Both the position numbers and the translations under genes were made by a program. From contig NZ_JAHBBJ010000018.1 of the NCBI RefSeq assembly GCF_019331675.1, positions 1 through 59,930 of the forward strand: a DNA stretch of 59,930 nt, written 5' to 3'. Shown here in pieces: positions 17,722 to 27,696 of the stretch. Below the pieces are notes generated by a model that saw only the letters and a program-made list of their open reading frames with translations, had not been told where the DNA came from and ran no database searches. The stretch is from Bifidobacterium miconisargentati. GTDB taxonomy: Bacteria > Actinomycetota > Actinomycetes > Actinomycetales > Bifidobacteriaceae. The stretch's first letter is position 1. Each line of letters begins with the position of its first letter.

Positions 17722-19182
17722 TCAGGCCTTAGCTTCGGCAGCGGCCTTAGCCTCGGCCTTCGCGTTCGCCGGATCAAGCTTGGAACGCTTGCGGCTGTAC
17801 GCGAAGTACACGATCAGACCCAAGCCGAACCACACGGCGAACCTCACCCAGGTCTCCCAGTTCAGGCCGGCGATGAGCACGAAGCAGAACACGATGGAGA
17901 CGATCGGCGTGAACGGCACGAGCGGGGCCTTGAAGCCACGGTGAGCATCCGGCTGCGTCTTGCGCATCCACAGAATGCCGGCGGACACGATGATGAACGC
18001 GGTCAGCGTACCGATGTTCACCAGCTCGAACAGCACGTTGATGTTGATGAAGCCACCGGCGATGGCGGTCAGGATGCCGAAGAACCAGGTGCCCTTGAAC
18101 GGCGTGCGGTACTTCTCATGCACATGGCCGAAGAACTCCGGGAACAGGCCGTCTCGGCTCATGGCGTAGCAGATGCGGGACTGGCCGTACAGCTGCACCA
18201 GCATCACCGTGGTCATGCCGATGAGGGCACCGAGGTTCACGATCACGGCCAGCCAGTTGAGGCCGGTCGCCAGAATCACGCCGGCCACCGGGGCGTCGAT
18301 GAAGTTCGCGAACTCCTTGTACGGCACCACACCGGTCATGATGAACGTCATCACGATGTACAGCACGGTGGAGATCGCCAGGGACAGCAGGATGCCGCGC
18401 GGCAGCGTCTTGTTCGGGTTCACGGTCTCCTCGGCGGAGGAGGACACGGCGTCGAAGCCGATGAAGCTGAAGAACACGATGGAGGCGGCCGGCACGATGC
18501 CATACGGCTGCGTGGAGCCGGGCTGGAATGTGTAGATGCCGTACGGGGAGAACGGGTGCCAGTTGGCCGGGTTCACGAACCATACGGTACACACGATGAA
18601 CAGCACGATGATGACGAGCTTGATCATCACCATGATGTCGTTGGTGCGCTTGGTCTGGTTGATGCCGATGGACAGCACCCACGTGATGAGCAGCACGATC
18701 ACGAAGCCAGGCAGGTTGAAGTAGGTGGTGACGCCCGGCGTGGTGCCGTATGCGGCGGTGAGTTCCACGGGCAGATGCAGGCCGAAGCCCTCAAGCAGTT
18801 TGTTGAAGTATCCCGACCAGCCGGCGGACACGGTGGCCGCCTGCAGGGCGTATTCCAGAATGAGGTCCCAGCCGATGATGAAGGCGATGAGCTCGCCGAA
18901 GGCTAGGTAGGCGTACGAGTAGGCGGAACCGGAAACCGGGGCCATGGAAGCGAATTCGGCGTAGCACAGGCCTGCGAAACCGCAGCAGATGGCGGCCAGC
19001 AGGAATGAGACGGACAGCGCCGGGCCCGCGGTGAGCGCGCCCTTGCCGGTAAGCACGAAGATACCGGTGCCGATGATCGCGCCGATGCCGAGCATCGTCA
19101 GATCGAACGTGTGCATGGTGCGCTTGAGTGGTGTGGATTCGGATACGAGCTGATCCACGTTTTTCTTACGGAAGAGATCCAT
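17722..19182 (-). CDS. APC-family amino acid permease
   Basis: 486-residue secondary transporter with about 12 membrane helices. The first helix carries the family signature GIGAIIGTGIFVLTG, and FSFIGFDAVSSSAEE marks the helix 6 region. The closest group by appearance is the cationic amino acid (YfnA/CAT-like) transporters, but the substrate is not determinable. The ATG at 19182 is chosen because AGAGAAGAA precedes it; 21 further in-frame codons upstream look non-coding. An alanine-rich C-terminal tail ends the protein. Confidence 0.88.
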   Translation of the reverse strand: MDLFRKKNVDQLVSESTPLKRTMHTFDLTMLGIGAIIGTGIFVLTGKGALTAGPALSVSFLLAAICCGFAGLCYAEFASMAPVSGSAYSYAYLAFGELIAFIIGWDLILEYALQAATVSAGWSGYFNKLLEGFGLHLPVELTAAYGTTPGVTTYFNLPGFVIVLLITWVLSIGINQTKRTNDIMVMIKLVIIVLFIVCTVWFVNPANWHPFSPYGIYTFQPGSTQPYGIVPAASIVFFSFIGFDAVSSSAEETVNPNKTLPRGILLSLAISTVLYIVMTFIMTGVVPYKEFANFIDAPVAGVILATGLNWLAVIVNLGALIGMTTVMLVQLYGQSRICYAMSRDGLFPEFFGHVHEKYRTPFKGTWFFGILTAIAGGFININVLFELVNIGTLTAFIIVSAGILWMRKTQPDAHRGFKAPLVPFTPIVSIVFCFVLIAGLNWETWVRFAVWFGLGLIVYFAYSRKRSKLDPANAKAEAKAAAEAKA

Positions 19183-19491
19183 AGTTCTTCTCTCGTGAAC
19201 TTGGGTTATGGGGCTAAACCGGACGGATTTCCGGGATCCCGGCACGCCTCAACGCCGGGAATCAAAAACGGATGCGCATAATCATGCGGTGAACCGTATA
19301 GTTGTGACAGTCTACGCCGAACGCACGGACAACGCCGTTTCGATTCCGCGATACAGGTCGTTTGTGTGTAACGTTTGGGTTACTTTTATGTCGATATTCG
19401 CTGGGTTTTGGCTGGATTCGAGGTCGCCTGCGATCGGGCGCCGAAGGCGTCTCCACGGACACGTCACATTGTCGCGCAACAATAGGTGCCT
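19183..19491. other. Divergent promoter region between the APC permease and alr
   Basis: No gene, repeat or RNA recognised. Two weak inverted repeats are visible, GTAAC/GTTAC near 19367 and ATTGT/ACAAT just before alr. Promoter boxes could not be assigned with confidence. Confidence 0.4.
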
Positions 19492-20850
19492 ATGAGCATG
19501 AACGCAGCACCTGAAATCGCATTTTCGTCCGAGCAGGGCAAGGCCAATTACGCGGCCGCCCTCCGGCAATACCCCGCACAGGCCATCGTGGACCTCAAAG
19601 CCATGCGGAACAACATGGCGCACCTGGTCTCCATGGTGGGAGGCGCGGGCTCGGGCACCGCGGTGATGGGTGTGGTCAAGGCGGACGCCTACGGCCACGG
19701 GCTGCTGCCCTCCGCCCTGGCCGCGCTCGCCGGCGGTGCCACCTGGCTCGGCACCGCCCAGTCGCATGAGGCGCTGCTGTTGCGCAAACTCGGCATCGGC
19801 CCCGACCGCTGCCACATCCTGACCTGGGTCTACAACGGCACCCAGGTTCCGTTCGACGAGCTGATCGCCGCGGATATCGACGTGTCCGTGGGTTCCCTGC
19901 CGGGTATCGACGCCGTGGCCGCCGCCGCCCGCAGGCTCGGCAGGACCGCGCGCGTGCACGTCAAGGTCGATTCCGGCTTCGGCCGCAACGGCTTCACCCC
20001 GGCCGGCTTCGACGCGGCGCTGGCCAAGCTGGTGCCGCTCGCCAAGGAGGGCGTGCTGCACATTGTGGGCCAGTGGAGCCATCTGGCCGTGGCCGATTCG
20101 CCCGACGTGCCCGAATTCGTGGCTTCCACCGACCGTCAGATCGAGACGTTCAAGGACTTCACGCGCCGCATGGAGGCCGCCGGCATCCCGCCGGAGATCC
20201 GCCACCTGGCCAACACCGCAGCCACGCTGGACCGTCCGGAAATCCACTTCGAACTCACCCGCCCCGGCATCGGCCTGTACGGCTACGAGCCGGACCCGGC
20301 CATGGGCACCCCACGCGACTGGCATCTGACCCCGGCCATGCGCCTGCAGGCCCAGCTCGGCACGGTCAAGGATGTGGAGGCCGGCCACGGCATCTCCTAT
20401 GGCCGCACGTACCTGACGCCGGACAACACGTCCACCGCCATCGTGCCGCTCGGATACGCCGACGGCATCCACCGCTCTGCCTCCGGCTTCGACATGGAGG
20501 GCGCCAAGCATGTGGAGAAGGAGGGCGGCCCGGTGCGCATCATGACCAACGCCGGCCCGCGCCTGCTGCGTGTGTGCGGTCGCGTGTGCATGGACCAGTT
20601 CATCGTGGACCTGCACGGTTCCGCCGCGGAACTCGGCGTGCATGAGGGCGATACGGTCGAACTGTTCGGACCGGGCCGTGGCGAGGACTACGCCGAGCCG
20701 ACCGCCGACGACTGGGCCCGCGCCGCCGACACCATCAGCTATGAGATCTTCACCTGCCTGCGCAATCGCATCCCGCGTCTCTATGAGCACGCCGCCGAGG
20801 TGCTGCCCGCCGCCGATCTCGCCAAGCTCGACCCCGCCACGCTGCTGTAA
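19492..20850 (+). CDS. alr: Alanine racemase
   Basis: Interconverts L- and D-alanine, supplying D-alanine for peptidoglycan. The 452 residues fit the fold-III PLP enzyme: Lys63 in VVKADAYGHG is the cofactor lysine, and the C-terminal half has the tyrosine region ISYGRTY and CMDQ motif (RVCMDQFIVD). It is longer than typical Alr (about 370) because of an N-terminal extension and loop insertions. AGGTG at 19484-19488 fits the ATG at 19498 (nine bases) better than 19492 (three); either is possible. Identification is firm. Confidence 0.92.
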   Translation: MSMNAAPEIAFSSEQGKANYAAALRQYPAQAIVDLKAMRNNMAHLVSMVGGAGSGTAVMGVVKADAYGHGLLPSALAALAGGATWLGTAQSHEALLLRKLGIGPDRCHILTWVYNGTQVPFDELIAADIDVSVGSLPGIDAVAAAARRLGRTARVHVKVDSGFGRNGFTPAGFDAALAKLVPLAKEGVLHIVGQWSHLAVADSPDVPEFVASTDRQIETFKDFTRRMEAAGIPPEIRHLANTAATLDRPEIHFELTRPGIGLYGYEPDPAMGTPRDWHLTPAMRLQAQLGTVKDVEAGHGISYGRTYLTPDNTSTAIVPLGYADGIHRSASGFDMEGAKHVEKEGGPVRIMTNAGPRLLRVCGRVCMDQFIVDLHGSAAELGVHEGDTVELFGPGRGEDYAEPTADDWARAADTISYEIFTCLRNRIPRLYEHAAEVLPAADLAKLDPATLL

Positions 20851-20864
20851 GCCGCTTTTTCATA

Positions 20865-20987
20865 GGCTCTGTTAAACCAAGATTTGACATGCCCCTATTC
20901 TTGACTCCCCTTGTCAGGGGAGCTGGCGGCGAAGCCGACTGAGGGGTAGTCCGGTGGAATTCATGTCAATCTTGGTTTAGCAGAGCC
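20865..20987. mobile_element. MITE-like composite repeat, copy 8
   Basis: Most complete member: GGCTCTGTTAAACCAAG at the left edge, palindromic core, and CTTGGTTTAGCAGAGCC at the right edge. The flanks TTTTCATA and TTTTCCATA are nearly the same, a possible target duplication with one indel. Lies between alr and the dGTPase-like gene. Confidence 0.75.
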
Positions 20988-21046
20988 TTTTCCATAAGTT
21001 TCATAAGGCTCCGGTGAAAGCCGGGGCTTTTGCCTATGCTGAAACC

Positions 21047-22333
21047 ATGGAAACGACGCGGGATGGGGAAACGGTACTGACCGGCGAGGGCTATAACGCC
21101 TTCGACGAGGAACGCTGGGCCCCGGAACCCCCGAAATCCAAATCCCGCACCGCCTTCGAACGCGACCGTGCCCGGCTCATCCATTCCTCGGCCCTGCGCA
21201 GGCTCGGCGCGAAAAGCCAGATCCTCGTGGCCGGCACCGACGACTTCGCCCGCACCCGTCTGACTCACACGCTGGAGGTCGCCCAAATCGGCCGGCAGAT
21301 CGGCGCGATGCTCGGCTGCGACCCTGATGTGGTCGACTGCGCCTGTCTGGCCCACGATCTCGGTCATCCGCCGTTCGGTCACAACGGGGAACGCGCGCTC
21401 GCGAACATCGCACGCAATATCGGCGGATTCGAGGGCAACGCGCAGACCATGCGCATCCTGACCCGTCTGGAGCCCAAGGTGTTCCACCCGGACGGCCGTT
21501 CCGCCGGCGTGAACCTGACCCGCGCGGCCCTTGACGCCGCCGTCAAATACCCTTGGACGCTTGCTGAGGCGGACCAGCACCCCAAAGGCGAGCGGTCCAA
21601 GAAATTCTGCGTCTACCCGGACGACGAACCGGTCTTCCGCTGGCTCAAAACCAACGCCCCCGCGGCCACCAAGCCGATGGAATGCCAGATCATGGACCTC
21701 TCGGACGATATCGCCTACTCGGTGCATGACGTGGAGGATTCCATCGCCACCGGCGCGTTCGATCCGATAGTGCTCACCGACTCACGCATGCTGGACCGCA
21801 TCGTGGAGGCCACGCGCGCCTGGTACGGGACCCGATGGGATCCGGACAGACTGATTGATGCCTATCGCAGACTGCGCCGTGAGCAGCTGTTCCCCTCGCA
21901 TTTCAACGGGTCGCGCAGGGCGCTCGCGGAGCTCAAAAACATCACTTCCGACCTTATCGGCCGGTTCTGCTGGGCCGTCGAGACGGCCACCCGCGATACG
22001 TACGGCACGGGGCCGCTGACCCGGTATTCCGCGAACATCGTGATTCCGGAGGAGACCTCGTACGAGATCGTGGCGCTGAAAGGGATTGCCGTGTACTTCG
22101 TGATGGCGCCGAAGGAACGCGAGCCGTTCCACCAGGAGGAGCTCAAGATCGTGGAGGATCTGGTCGACGTGCTCATGGCCGGCTCACCCAAGCCGTCCGA
22201 CGCGCTGGAGGATCAGTTCCTGGACGACTGGTACGAATCCACCAACGACGACGAGCGCCTGCGTGTGGCCGTCGACCAGGTCGCCACCCTGACCGACAAC
22301 TCCGCCCTCGCTCTCCACTCCATCCTGTGCTGA
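21047..22333 (+). CDS. dgt: Deoxyguanosinetriphosphate triphosphohydrolase-like HD protein
   Basis: Predicted dNTP triphosphohydrolase that releases tripolyphosphate and a deoxynucleoside and helps balance dNTP pools. The 428 residues carry the HD-domain metal motif (RLTHTLEVAQIGR, then HDLGHPPFGHNGE) and a second conserved region DIAYSVHDVED. The ATG at 21047 is preferred over 21014, which lies in non-coding leader. It sits 60 bases before dnaG on the same strand, a common replication-linked pairing in actinobacteria. The substrate nucleotide is not settled by sequence. Confidence 0.88.
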   Translation: METTRDGETVLTGEGYNAFDEERWAPEPPKSKSRTAFERDRARLIHSSALRRLGAKSQILVAGTDDFARTRLTHTLEVAQIGRQIGAMLGCDPDVVDCACLAHDLGHPPFGHNGERALANIARNIGGFEGNAQTMRILTRLEPKVFHPDGRSAGVNLTRAALDAAVKYPWTLAEADQHPKGERSKKFCVYPDDEPVFRWLKTNAPAATKPMECQIMDLSDDIAYSVHDVEDSIATGAFDPIVLTDSRMLDRIVEATRAWYGTRWDPDRLIDAYRRLRREQLFPSHFNGSRRALAELKNITSDLIGRFCWAVETATRDTYGTGPLTRYSANIVIPEETSYEIVALKGIAVYFVMAPKEREPFHQEELKIVEDLVDVLMAGSPKPSDALEDQFLDDWYESTNDDERLRVAVDQVATLTDNSALALHSILC

Positions 22334-22346
22334 GCCGGAGCAGGGG

Positions 22347-22362
22347 CGGTAAAATTTTACCG
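22347..22362. promoter_or_regulatory. Perfect 16-bp palindrome upstream of dnaG
   Basis: CGGTAAAATTTTACCG lies in the 60-base gap between the dGTPase-like gene and dnaG. It could be an operator of dnaG or a short hairpin. There is no T-run, so termination is unlikely. Confidence 0.5.
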
Positions 22363-22393
22363 TGTCCCGAACCAGGCGGTACTCTAGAGAACT

Positions 22394-24496
22394 ATGGTCG
22401 GGATGATTAAGAAGGAAGACGTTGAGAAGGTGCGCGCCGCCGCGGACCTGTATGACATCGTATCCGCGACCGTAACGCTCAAGCCTTCCGGCACCGGCAC
22501 GTTCGTGGGCCTGTGCCCCTTCCACGATGAGAAAACCGGCAGCTTCAACGTGCGCCCGTCGCTCGGCGTCTGGCACTGCTTCGGCTGCGGCCTGGGCGGC
22601 GACGTGTTCAAATTCGTGGAACAGGCCGAGAACATCGACTTCCGTGAGGCCGTGGAACTGCTCGCGGACAAATACCACATCGAACTGCACTACGAGAACT
22701 CTGGCAAGACGCCCGGCCAGCCGGACGGCACCGGCTCCAAGCGCACCCGTCTGCTGGAGGCCTGCGAGGAGGCCCAACGCTTCTTCGTCTCGCAGATCCT
22801 CACCAAGGAGGCCCTTCCCGCACGCAAACTGTTGGGCGGTCGCAACTTCTCCCAGGCCGACTGCGAGCGGTTCGGCTGCGGCTACGCGCCCCAGGGCTGG
22901 GACAACCTCGTGCGGCACCTGGCCTCCAAGGGCTTTACACAGAAGGAGATCCTGGATGCCGGCCTCGCCCGTCAGGGCCAGCGCGGCATCTACGACTACT
23001 TCCGCGGGCGCGTGACCTGGCCCATCCGCGATTCGACCGGCCGCACGCTCGGCTTCGGCGCTCGCAAGCTGTACGAGGACGATCAGATCGCCGCCAAGTA
23101 CATCAACACGCCGGATACGCAGCTCTATCGCAAGACCCAGGTGCTCTACGGCATCGATTTGGCGAAATCCGCCATCGTCAAGAAACGTCAGGTGGTCATC
23201 GTCGAGGGATACACGGACGTGATGGCCATGCATCTGGCCGGCATCGACACGGCCATCGCCACCTGCGGCACGGCGTTCGGCGCCGAACATGCCAAGATCG
23301 TGCGTCGACTCATCGCCGACGATTCGCTGGGTGCGGTCCAGCTGGTCGGACCCCTGAAGGTCAAGGACCAGCCACTGAGCTCGCGCATCGTGTTCACGTT
23401 CGACGGCGATGCGGCCGGTCAGAAGGCCGCCCTGCACGCCTTCGGACTCGATTCCGCGTTCCTCTCGCAGACCTTCGTGGCCGTGGCGGACGACAACCTC
23501 GACCCGTGCGACCTGCGGATCGAACGGGGCAACGAGGCCGTGCGCTCGCTCATCGCCGGGGCCAAGCCGCTCTACGACTTCGTGATCGACGCGGCCATCA
23601 ACCGTTTCGACCTGACCTACACGCCCGGCCAGGTGGGGGCCATGAAGGCCGTGGCACCGCTGGTGGCCCAGATTCGCGACCGTTCCCTCTGGGACGCCTA
23701 CGCGCGCAAGGCCGCCGGACGTATCGGCGTGGATCTCGAGGTGATGCGCCGCGAGGTCATGTCCGCCCGCCGTCAATTGCATGTGCGGGACGAGGACGCC
23801 TATGCCTCGCGTCGCCGGTTCGCCCGCGAGGACGAGCCGCGCATAGAGCCGGGTACCAATCCGTACGCCAACCCGGCCGTGCGCAAGGCGCTGGAGCGCC
23901 GGGACGCCGCAGAACAGGCCTATTTCAAGATTGATGACGCCGTGTTCATCGCCGAACAGCAGTTCATGGCCACGCTCATTCAGGTGCCGCGTGCCATCGA
24001 CCGCACCATGTTTGGACAGCTCACACTGGACCATTTCATGAGCCCGGTATTCCGCACGCTGTTCCAGGCCATCGCGGCGGCCGGGGGACTGCCGTCCGAC
24101 GACACCCCGCAGGGTCTGTGGATGCACAATCTGACCAAGGCCGGCGGACCAATGCTCAATCAGGTGATCAACGAACTGGCCGTGATGCCGCTGCCGTTGC
24201 CCGGCGACGACAAGGGGACCGGCGCCCAGCCGCCGCAGCCGAACGCGCAGGGCATGCCGGGAGGTGCGGCCGCCGTACAGCTGCGTCCCGCCACCAAGGA
24301 GGAGCAGCGATACGCCGCCGAACTGCTCACCAGGCTGCTGGACATGGGCTTCATGCGCCAGATCGGTCTGGCCAAGCGTCGCATGGCCCAGCTGCCGGAC
24401 GGCGAGGAGAAAATCGCGCTGCTCGGACAGATCGCTCGCATGGAGACTGCCCGCAAGGATCTCCAAGCCCAGGTCTACGGCAACACCATCGGATAG
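22394..24496 (+). CDS. dnaG: DNA primase
   Basis: Makes RNA primers for replication. The 700 residues contain the CHC2 zinc finger (CPFHDEKT with later CFGCG, residues about 38-64), the RNA-polymerase basic region (GFGARKL), and the TOPRIM domain with VVIVEGYTDVM and FDGDAAG. A C-terminal helicase-interacting region follows a low-complexity segment rich in P, G and Q around residue 600. ATG at 22394 was chosen; another ATG lies three codons on. It shares its direction with the dGTPase-like gene. Confidence 0.95.
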   Translation: MVGMIKKEDVEKVRAAADLYDIVSATVTLKPSGTGTFVGLCPFHDEKTGSFNVRPSLGVWHCFGCGLGGDVFKFVEQAENIDFREAVELLADKYHIELHYENSGKTPGQPDGTGSKRTRLLEACEEAQRFFVSQILTKEALPARKLLGGRNFSQADCERFGCGYAPQGWDNLVRHLASKGFTQKEILDAGLARQGQRGIYDYFRGRVTWPIRDSTGRTLGFGARKLYEDDQIAAKYINTPDTQLYRKTQVLYGIDLAKSAIVKKRQVVIVEGYTDVMAMHLAGIDTAIATCGTAFGAEHAKIVRRLIADDSLGAVQLVGPLKVKDQPLSSRIVFTFDGDAAGQKAALHAFGLDSAFLSQTFVAVADDNLDPCDLRIERGNEAVRSLIAGAKPLYDFVIDAAINRFDLTYTPGQVGAMKAVAPLVAQIRDRSLWDAYARKAAGRIGVDLEVMRREVMSARRQLHVRDEDAYASRRRFAREDEPRIEPGTNPYANPAVRKALERRDAAEQAYFKIDDAVFIAEQQFMATLIQVPRAIDRTMFGQLTLDHFMSPVFRTLFQAIAAAGGLPSDDTPQGLWMHNLTKAGGPMLNQVINELAVMPLPLPGDDKGTGAQPPQPNAQGMPGGAAAVQLRPATKEEQRYAAELLTRLLDMGFMRQIGLAKRRMAQLPDGEEKIALLGQIARMETARKDLQAQVYGNTIG

Positions 24497-24829
24497 GAGG
24501 TACTGTTTCTTGGCTCCCGTGGAAAGAAGCCATTGGCGCAGGCCAAGTGGGGGGAGGCCATATAACGCCAATTGACCTTGTCGATGTGGGGAAAGCGACA
24601 GCAACCTCCTGACAGCGGGGCATCCGAGTGCTAAGCTCGTGCCCAACGCAAGAGTGGAGTGGAACGCAAAACATGACTCTGTTGGATTAGCCGTGGAATG
24701 ACTTTTCTCGGCTCCCCTTGTCAGGGGAGCTGGCGGCGAAGCCGACTGAGGGGTAGTCCTGCAGGGTCGCAAACAATGGGGTGCCCGAACCGGCAAGCAG
24801 CCGGCCCGGGCGGGTGAGAAGGGGAATCC
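24497..24829. other. Intergenic region with one repeat copy
   Basis: Contains palindromic repeat copy 9 at 24710-24757, preceded by GACTCTGTTGGATTA, a worn left terminus of the composite form. No RNA gene or credible gene was recognised; a five-codon frame at 24673 lacks a ribosome site. Confidence 0.5.
24710..24757 (+). repeat. Palindromic intergenic repeat, copy 9
   Basis: Intact core GGCTCCCCTTGTCAGGGGAGC, second hairpin GGCGGCGAAGCCG and end CTGAGGGGTAGT. Confidence 0.85.
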
Positions 24830-27655
24830 ATGGCGGATCCGCAGCAGGGCAACCAGAACCAAAACCAGGCGAATCAGGGACAATACCAGCCGGCCGGCCA
24901 AGGCGGGCCGAACCAACCCATGCCGAATCCAGCTTGGCAATGTCCGGCGTCGCAGCAGCCTCAGCAGTACCCGCACCAACAGCCCCCGCAATCTCCGCAA
25001 CCACAGCCGCCGATGGCGGGCGCGCCCTACCCGCCGCAGCAACCGGCGCAGCCATGGCCCGCACAGCAGGCGTCGTCGATTCAGCGGCAGCAGCCATCGG
25101 CTTGGGCTCCACAACAGTCCCAGCCTCAGCAACCATTCGCGCAGCCGGCACCCGGCCGGCAATACCAATACCCGTCGCAATATCCACAGCAGACGCCGGC
25201 TGGGCAACAGCAATGGCGTTCCATGCCCGGCCAGCCCACGATGCCCCAGCAGACGACACCTCCCGTGGATCCGTCCGCTTCTTTCTCCACCGGTAACGTC
25301 GCCGGACGGAACCGAGCCTCGCATAAGGCCCATGCCAACACAAACCGCAAATCGAACAGACGCGGCAACGCCGCCGCATATCCCGGCGCTCCCACGCTCA
25401 GCCTCACCAAACGCAAGCCTTGGCTCATCCCCGTCGCCATCCTCGCGTCCATCGTCCTCGTCTTCTCCACGGTGTTCGCCGCCGGCTACTTCCTGCTCAA
25501 GGCGGACGGCGCCATGGACGGCATCATGGCGGACTCCACCCTGCCCACCAAGGAGCAGGCCTATGCCGGCATGCCCGCGGACCAGTACGATCTACGTGAT
25601 CCCATCGCCGTGGACACGTACTACAAATTCCGCATCATCCTGAAGAACCCGGCCAAAGTGGTGGCCGATGATGGCATGGGCTTCGAACTTAAGGGTGCGG
25701 AACTGTCCGCGGAGGAAAGCGCCCGTGTTTTCCAGGACTCCTCGCTGTCGGTGCCCATCCCCACATACGCCTTCGCCGGCACTCCCATCGGCGACAAGGA
25801 AGGCACCGGCACCATCGACATCGACGGCAGCATGGACATCCCCGAGGACATGCAGCACGGCGACAGCATCGGCAAGGACCGCGGATTCCTGCCCTCGGAC
25901 GGCTACTACTACGTGCAATACCTCGGCGAGGACGGCAAGAAGCTCGCCAAACCCATCGTCCAGTTCTTTCGCGTCAAGGAGCACACGGACATCGAGCGAC
26001 TGCCGGCCGTGCGCAACATCCAGCCGACCGTCAACAAGAACGGCGGCGTGGACATCTCCTGGAACAAGGTGGACGGCGCGAAATCGTACAACGTCTACAC
26101 CTACATCGTCTACCCGCAGGTCGGTCAGCCTGGGGACTCCTTCTATTCGGATGAGCACGGCTCCATCAAGAAGCTCGGCGCTTCCAAGACCACGAAACTG
26201 CTCTCCATGGACTATGACAAACCGGAGAAGCGCGATTCGGACGTCACCGGACCGGCGGTCGTGAGCCAGAACGAAGCATTCCGGTCATTGATGGTGGAAA
26301 GCCAGGACAGCATCGAGCGGTGCCAACAGGATTCGGACGAATACTGCGCCGACCTACTGCAACGCGCCGGCGGCTCGTGGAACGCGGATTCGGCCGGCAA
26401 ACTCTATTTCGTGGTCACCGCCGTGGACGCTGATGGCCATGAAGGCCGCTGGCATGCCGTAGACGCCAATGACCTGGTGCCGTCCATCCCCGTCGGGGTG
26501 GCCAGCCAGGCGCAGACGAACCAGTGGTCCTACAACCTCAGGGGCGTCTTCGGCGAGGACAACACCGTCGAGCAGGATATGGAGGCCTACGTATACACGT
26601 TCGTGCAGATGGCGAACGGCGCCACCGTGCCGGTACCGAGCGAATTCAGCGACCTGCGCCGGAAGGACGGCAGCAGCGGCAGTTGGGAATTCACGTACAG
26701 CGCGCCCGGAACGCTGCTCAGCGATACCGGCAGCGTGTGGTACGAAGGCGATCTGAACGCCGTGTTCCCGCAGGTCACCCAGACCGCCCTCCAATCGTTG
26801 CCGAAGGCCGGCGGCCTGCTTGACCGCCAGCGGGCCGTGGGCGGCGACGTGGACTGGACCGGATACGATGACAAGAAGATCGACTCGGACACCAAGGAAT
26901 CGCCGTACTTCACGTTCGCCTCGAACGATTACGGCAAGTATCTGGCCAACAACATCCTCAACGGCCATCAGGTCATCGACATCAGCAAGTACGCCACCGA
27001 CGAGTACCAGTCCAGCACCGAGGACGTGATGGATGAGGTGATCTACCAGAACCCGTACCTGCGTGTGAGCACGGACGCCGTGCAGTACACCGTGCGCAAG
27101 AAGGGCGACAAGCTGGTGATGTGGGTCAAGTACGCGGACGACTACCAAGCCCGTCAACAGCAGCTTGACCAGTTCGTCAAGTCGGCCGTCGGGCAGTTCC
27201 AGGGCAGCGACCGGGACAAGGCCATCGCCATCGACCAGTTCCTTGCCGCGCATATCACCTACGACTACGATGCCTATGCTGCCGTCGGTTTCGGCCGGGG
27301 CAGCTCGTTCGACAACGCCGGCTCCGGCAAGGAGTATCCCGATGCGTGGAGTTCGTTCGGCGTGATCAACGGCAAGGGAGTATGCATGGCCTATGCCTAT
27401 GCGTATCAGGCGCTCGCCAAGGCCTCCGGACTGGACACCCGCGTGGTGACGGGCAATGTGAGTGGGTCCAGCGCCGGCCATGCGTGGAACTTCGTGAACA
27501 TCGACGGCCAATGGCTGGTCATGGACTCCACGTGGGACGATGACGGAACTACCGCGTCCGACCGGTACCAGCTCAAGCCCCAGTCCGAAGTGACGGATCA
27601 CTTCACCGGCTGGGACCGTTGGACCCTCGCCTCGCAGGTCTCCCGCTACAAGTGA
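24830..27655 (+). CDS. Large membrane-anchored transglutaminase-like protein
   Basis: 941 residues. Residues 1 to about 150 are very rich in proline and glutamine and surely disordered. A basic stretch and a membrane helix follow (about residues 203-225), leaving some 700 residues outside the cell. A fibronectin-like region (about 390-430, IQPTVNKNGGVDISW) precedes a C-terminal transglutaminase/protease-like domain with an apparent catalytic triad: Cys852 in GKGVCMAYA, His884 in GHAWNFV and Asp899 in MDSTWDD. Such domains cross-link or cleave proteins; the target is unknown. GAGAAGGGGAATCC supports the start. The gene is alone between dnaG and a DUF2975 operon. Confidence 0.75.
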   Translation: MADPQQGNQNQNQANQGQYQPAGQGGPNQPMPNPAWQCPASQQPQQYPHQQPPQSPQPQPPMAGAPYPPQQPAQPWPAQQASSIQRQQPSAWAPQQSQPQQPFAQPAPGRQYQYPSQYPQQTPAGQQQWRSMPGQPTMPQQTTPPVDPSASFSTGNVAGRNRASHKAHANTNRKSNRRGNAAAYPGAPTLSLTKRKPWLIPVAILASIVLVFSTVFAAGYFLLKADGAMDGIMADSTLPTKEQAYAGMPADQYDLRDPIAVDTYYKFRIILKNPAKVVADDGMGFELKGAELSAEESARVFQDSSLSVPIPTYAFAGTPIGDKEGTGTIDIDGSMDIPEDMQHGDSIGKDRGFLPSDGYYYVQYLGEDGKKLAKPIVQFFRVKEHTDIERLPAVRNIQPTVNKNGGVDISWNKVDGAKSYNVYTYIVYPQVGQPGDSFYSDEHGSIKKLGASKTTKLLSMDYDKPEKRDSDVTGPAVVSQNEAFRSLMVESQDSIERCQQDSDEYCADLLQRAGGSWNADSAGKLYFVVTAVDADGHEGRWHAVDANDLVPSIPVGVASQAQTNQWSYNLRGVFGEDNTVEQDMEAYVYTFVQMANGATVPVPSEFSDLRRKDGSSGSWEFTYSAPGTLLSDTGSVWYEGDLNAVFPQVTQTALQSLPKAGGLLDRQRAVGGDVDWTGYDDKKIDSDTKESPYFTFASNDYGKYLANNILNGHQVIDISKYATDEYQSSTEDVMDEVIYQNPYLRVSTDAVQYTVRKKGDKLVMWVKYADDYQARQQQLDQFVKSAVGQFQGSDRDKAIAIDQFLAAHITYDYDAYAAVGFGRGSSFDNAGSGKEYPDAWSSFGVINGKGVCMAYAYAYQALAKASGLDTRVVTGNVSGSSAGHAWNFVNIDGQWLVMDSTWDDDGTTASDRYQLKPQSEVTDHFTGWDRWTLASQVSRYK

Positions 27656-27696
27656 GTGGTCGCCCGTGTATTGTGTTCCGGACTTTCCGATAATAG

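Noticed and set aside
24673..24690. Five-codon leader peptide before the transglutaminase-like gene
   Set aside because: No ribosome site or attenuator pairing is visible; the sequence matches a worn end of the composite repeat.
22184..25333. Very long open frame on the minus strand across dnaG
   Set aside because: It is a shadow of high-GC coding on the plus strand. dnaG has all expected motifs and the minus frame has none.
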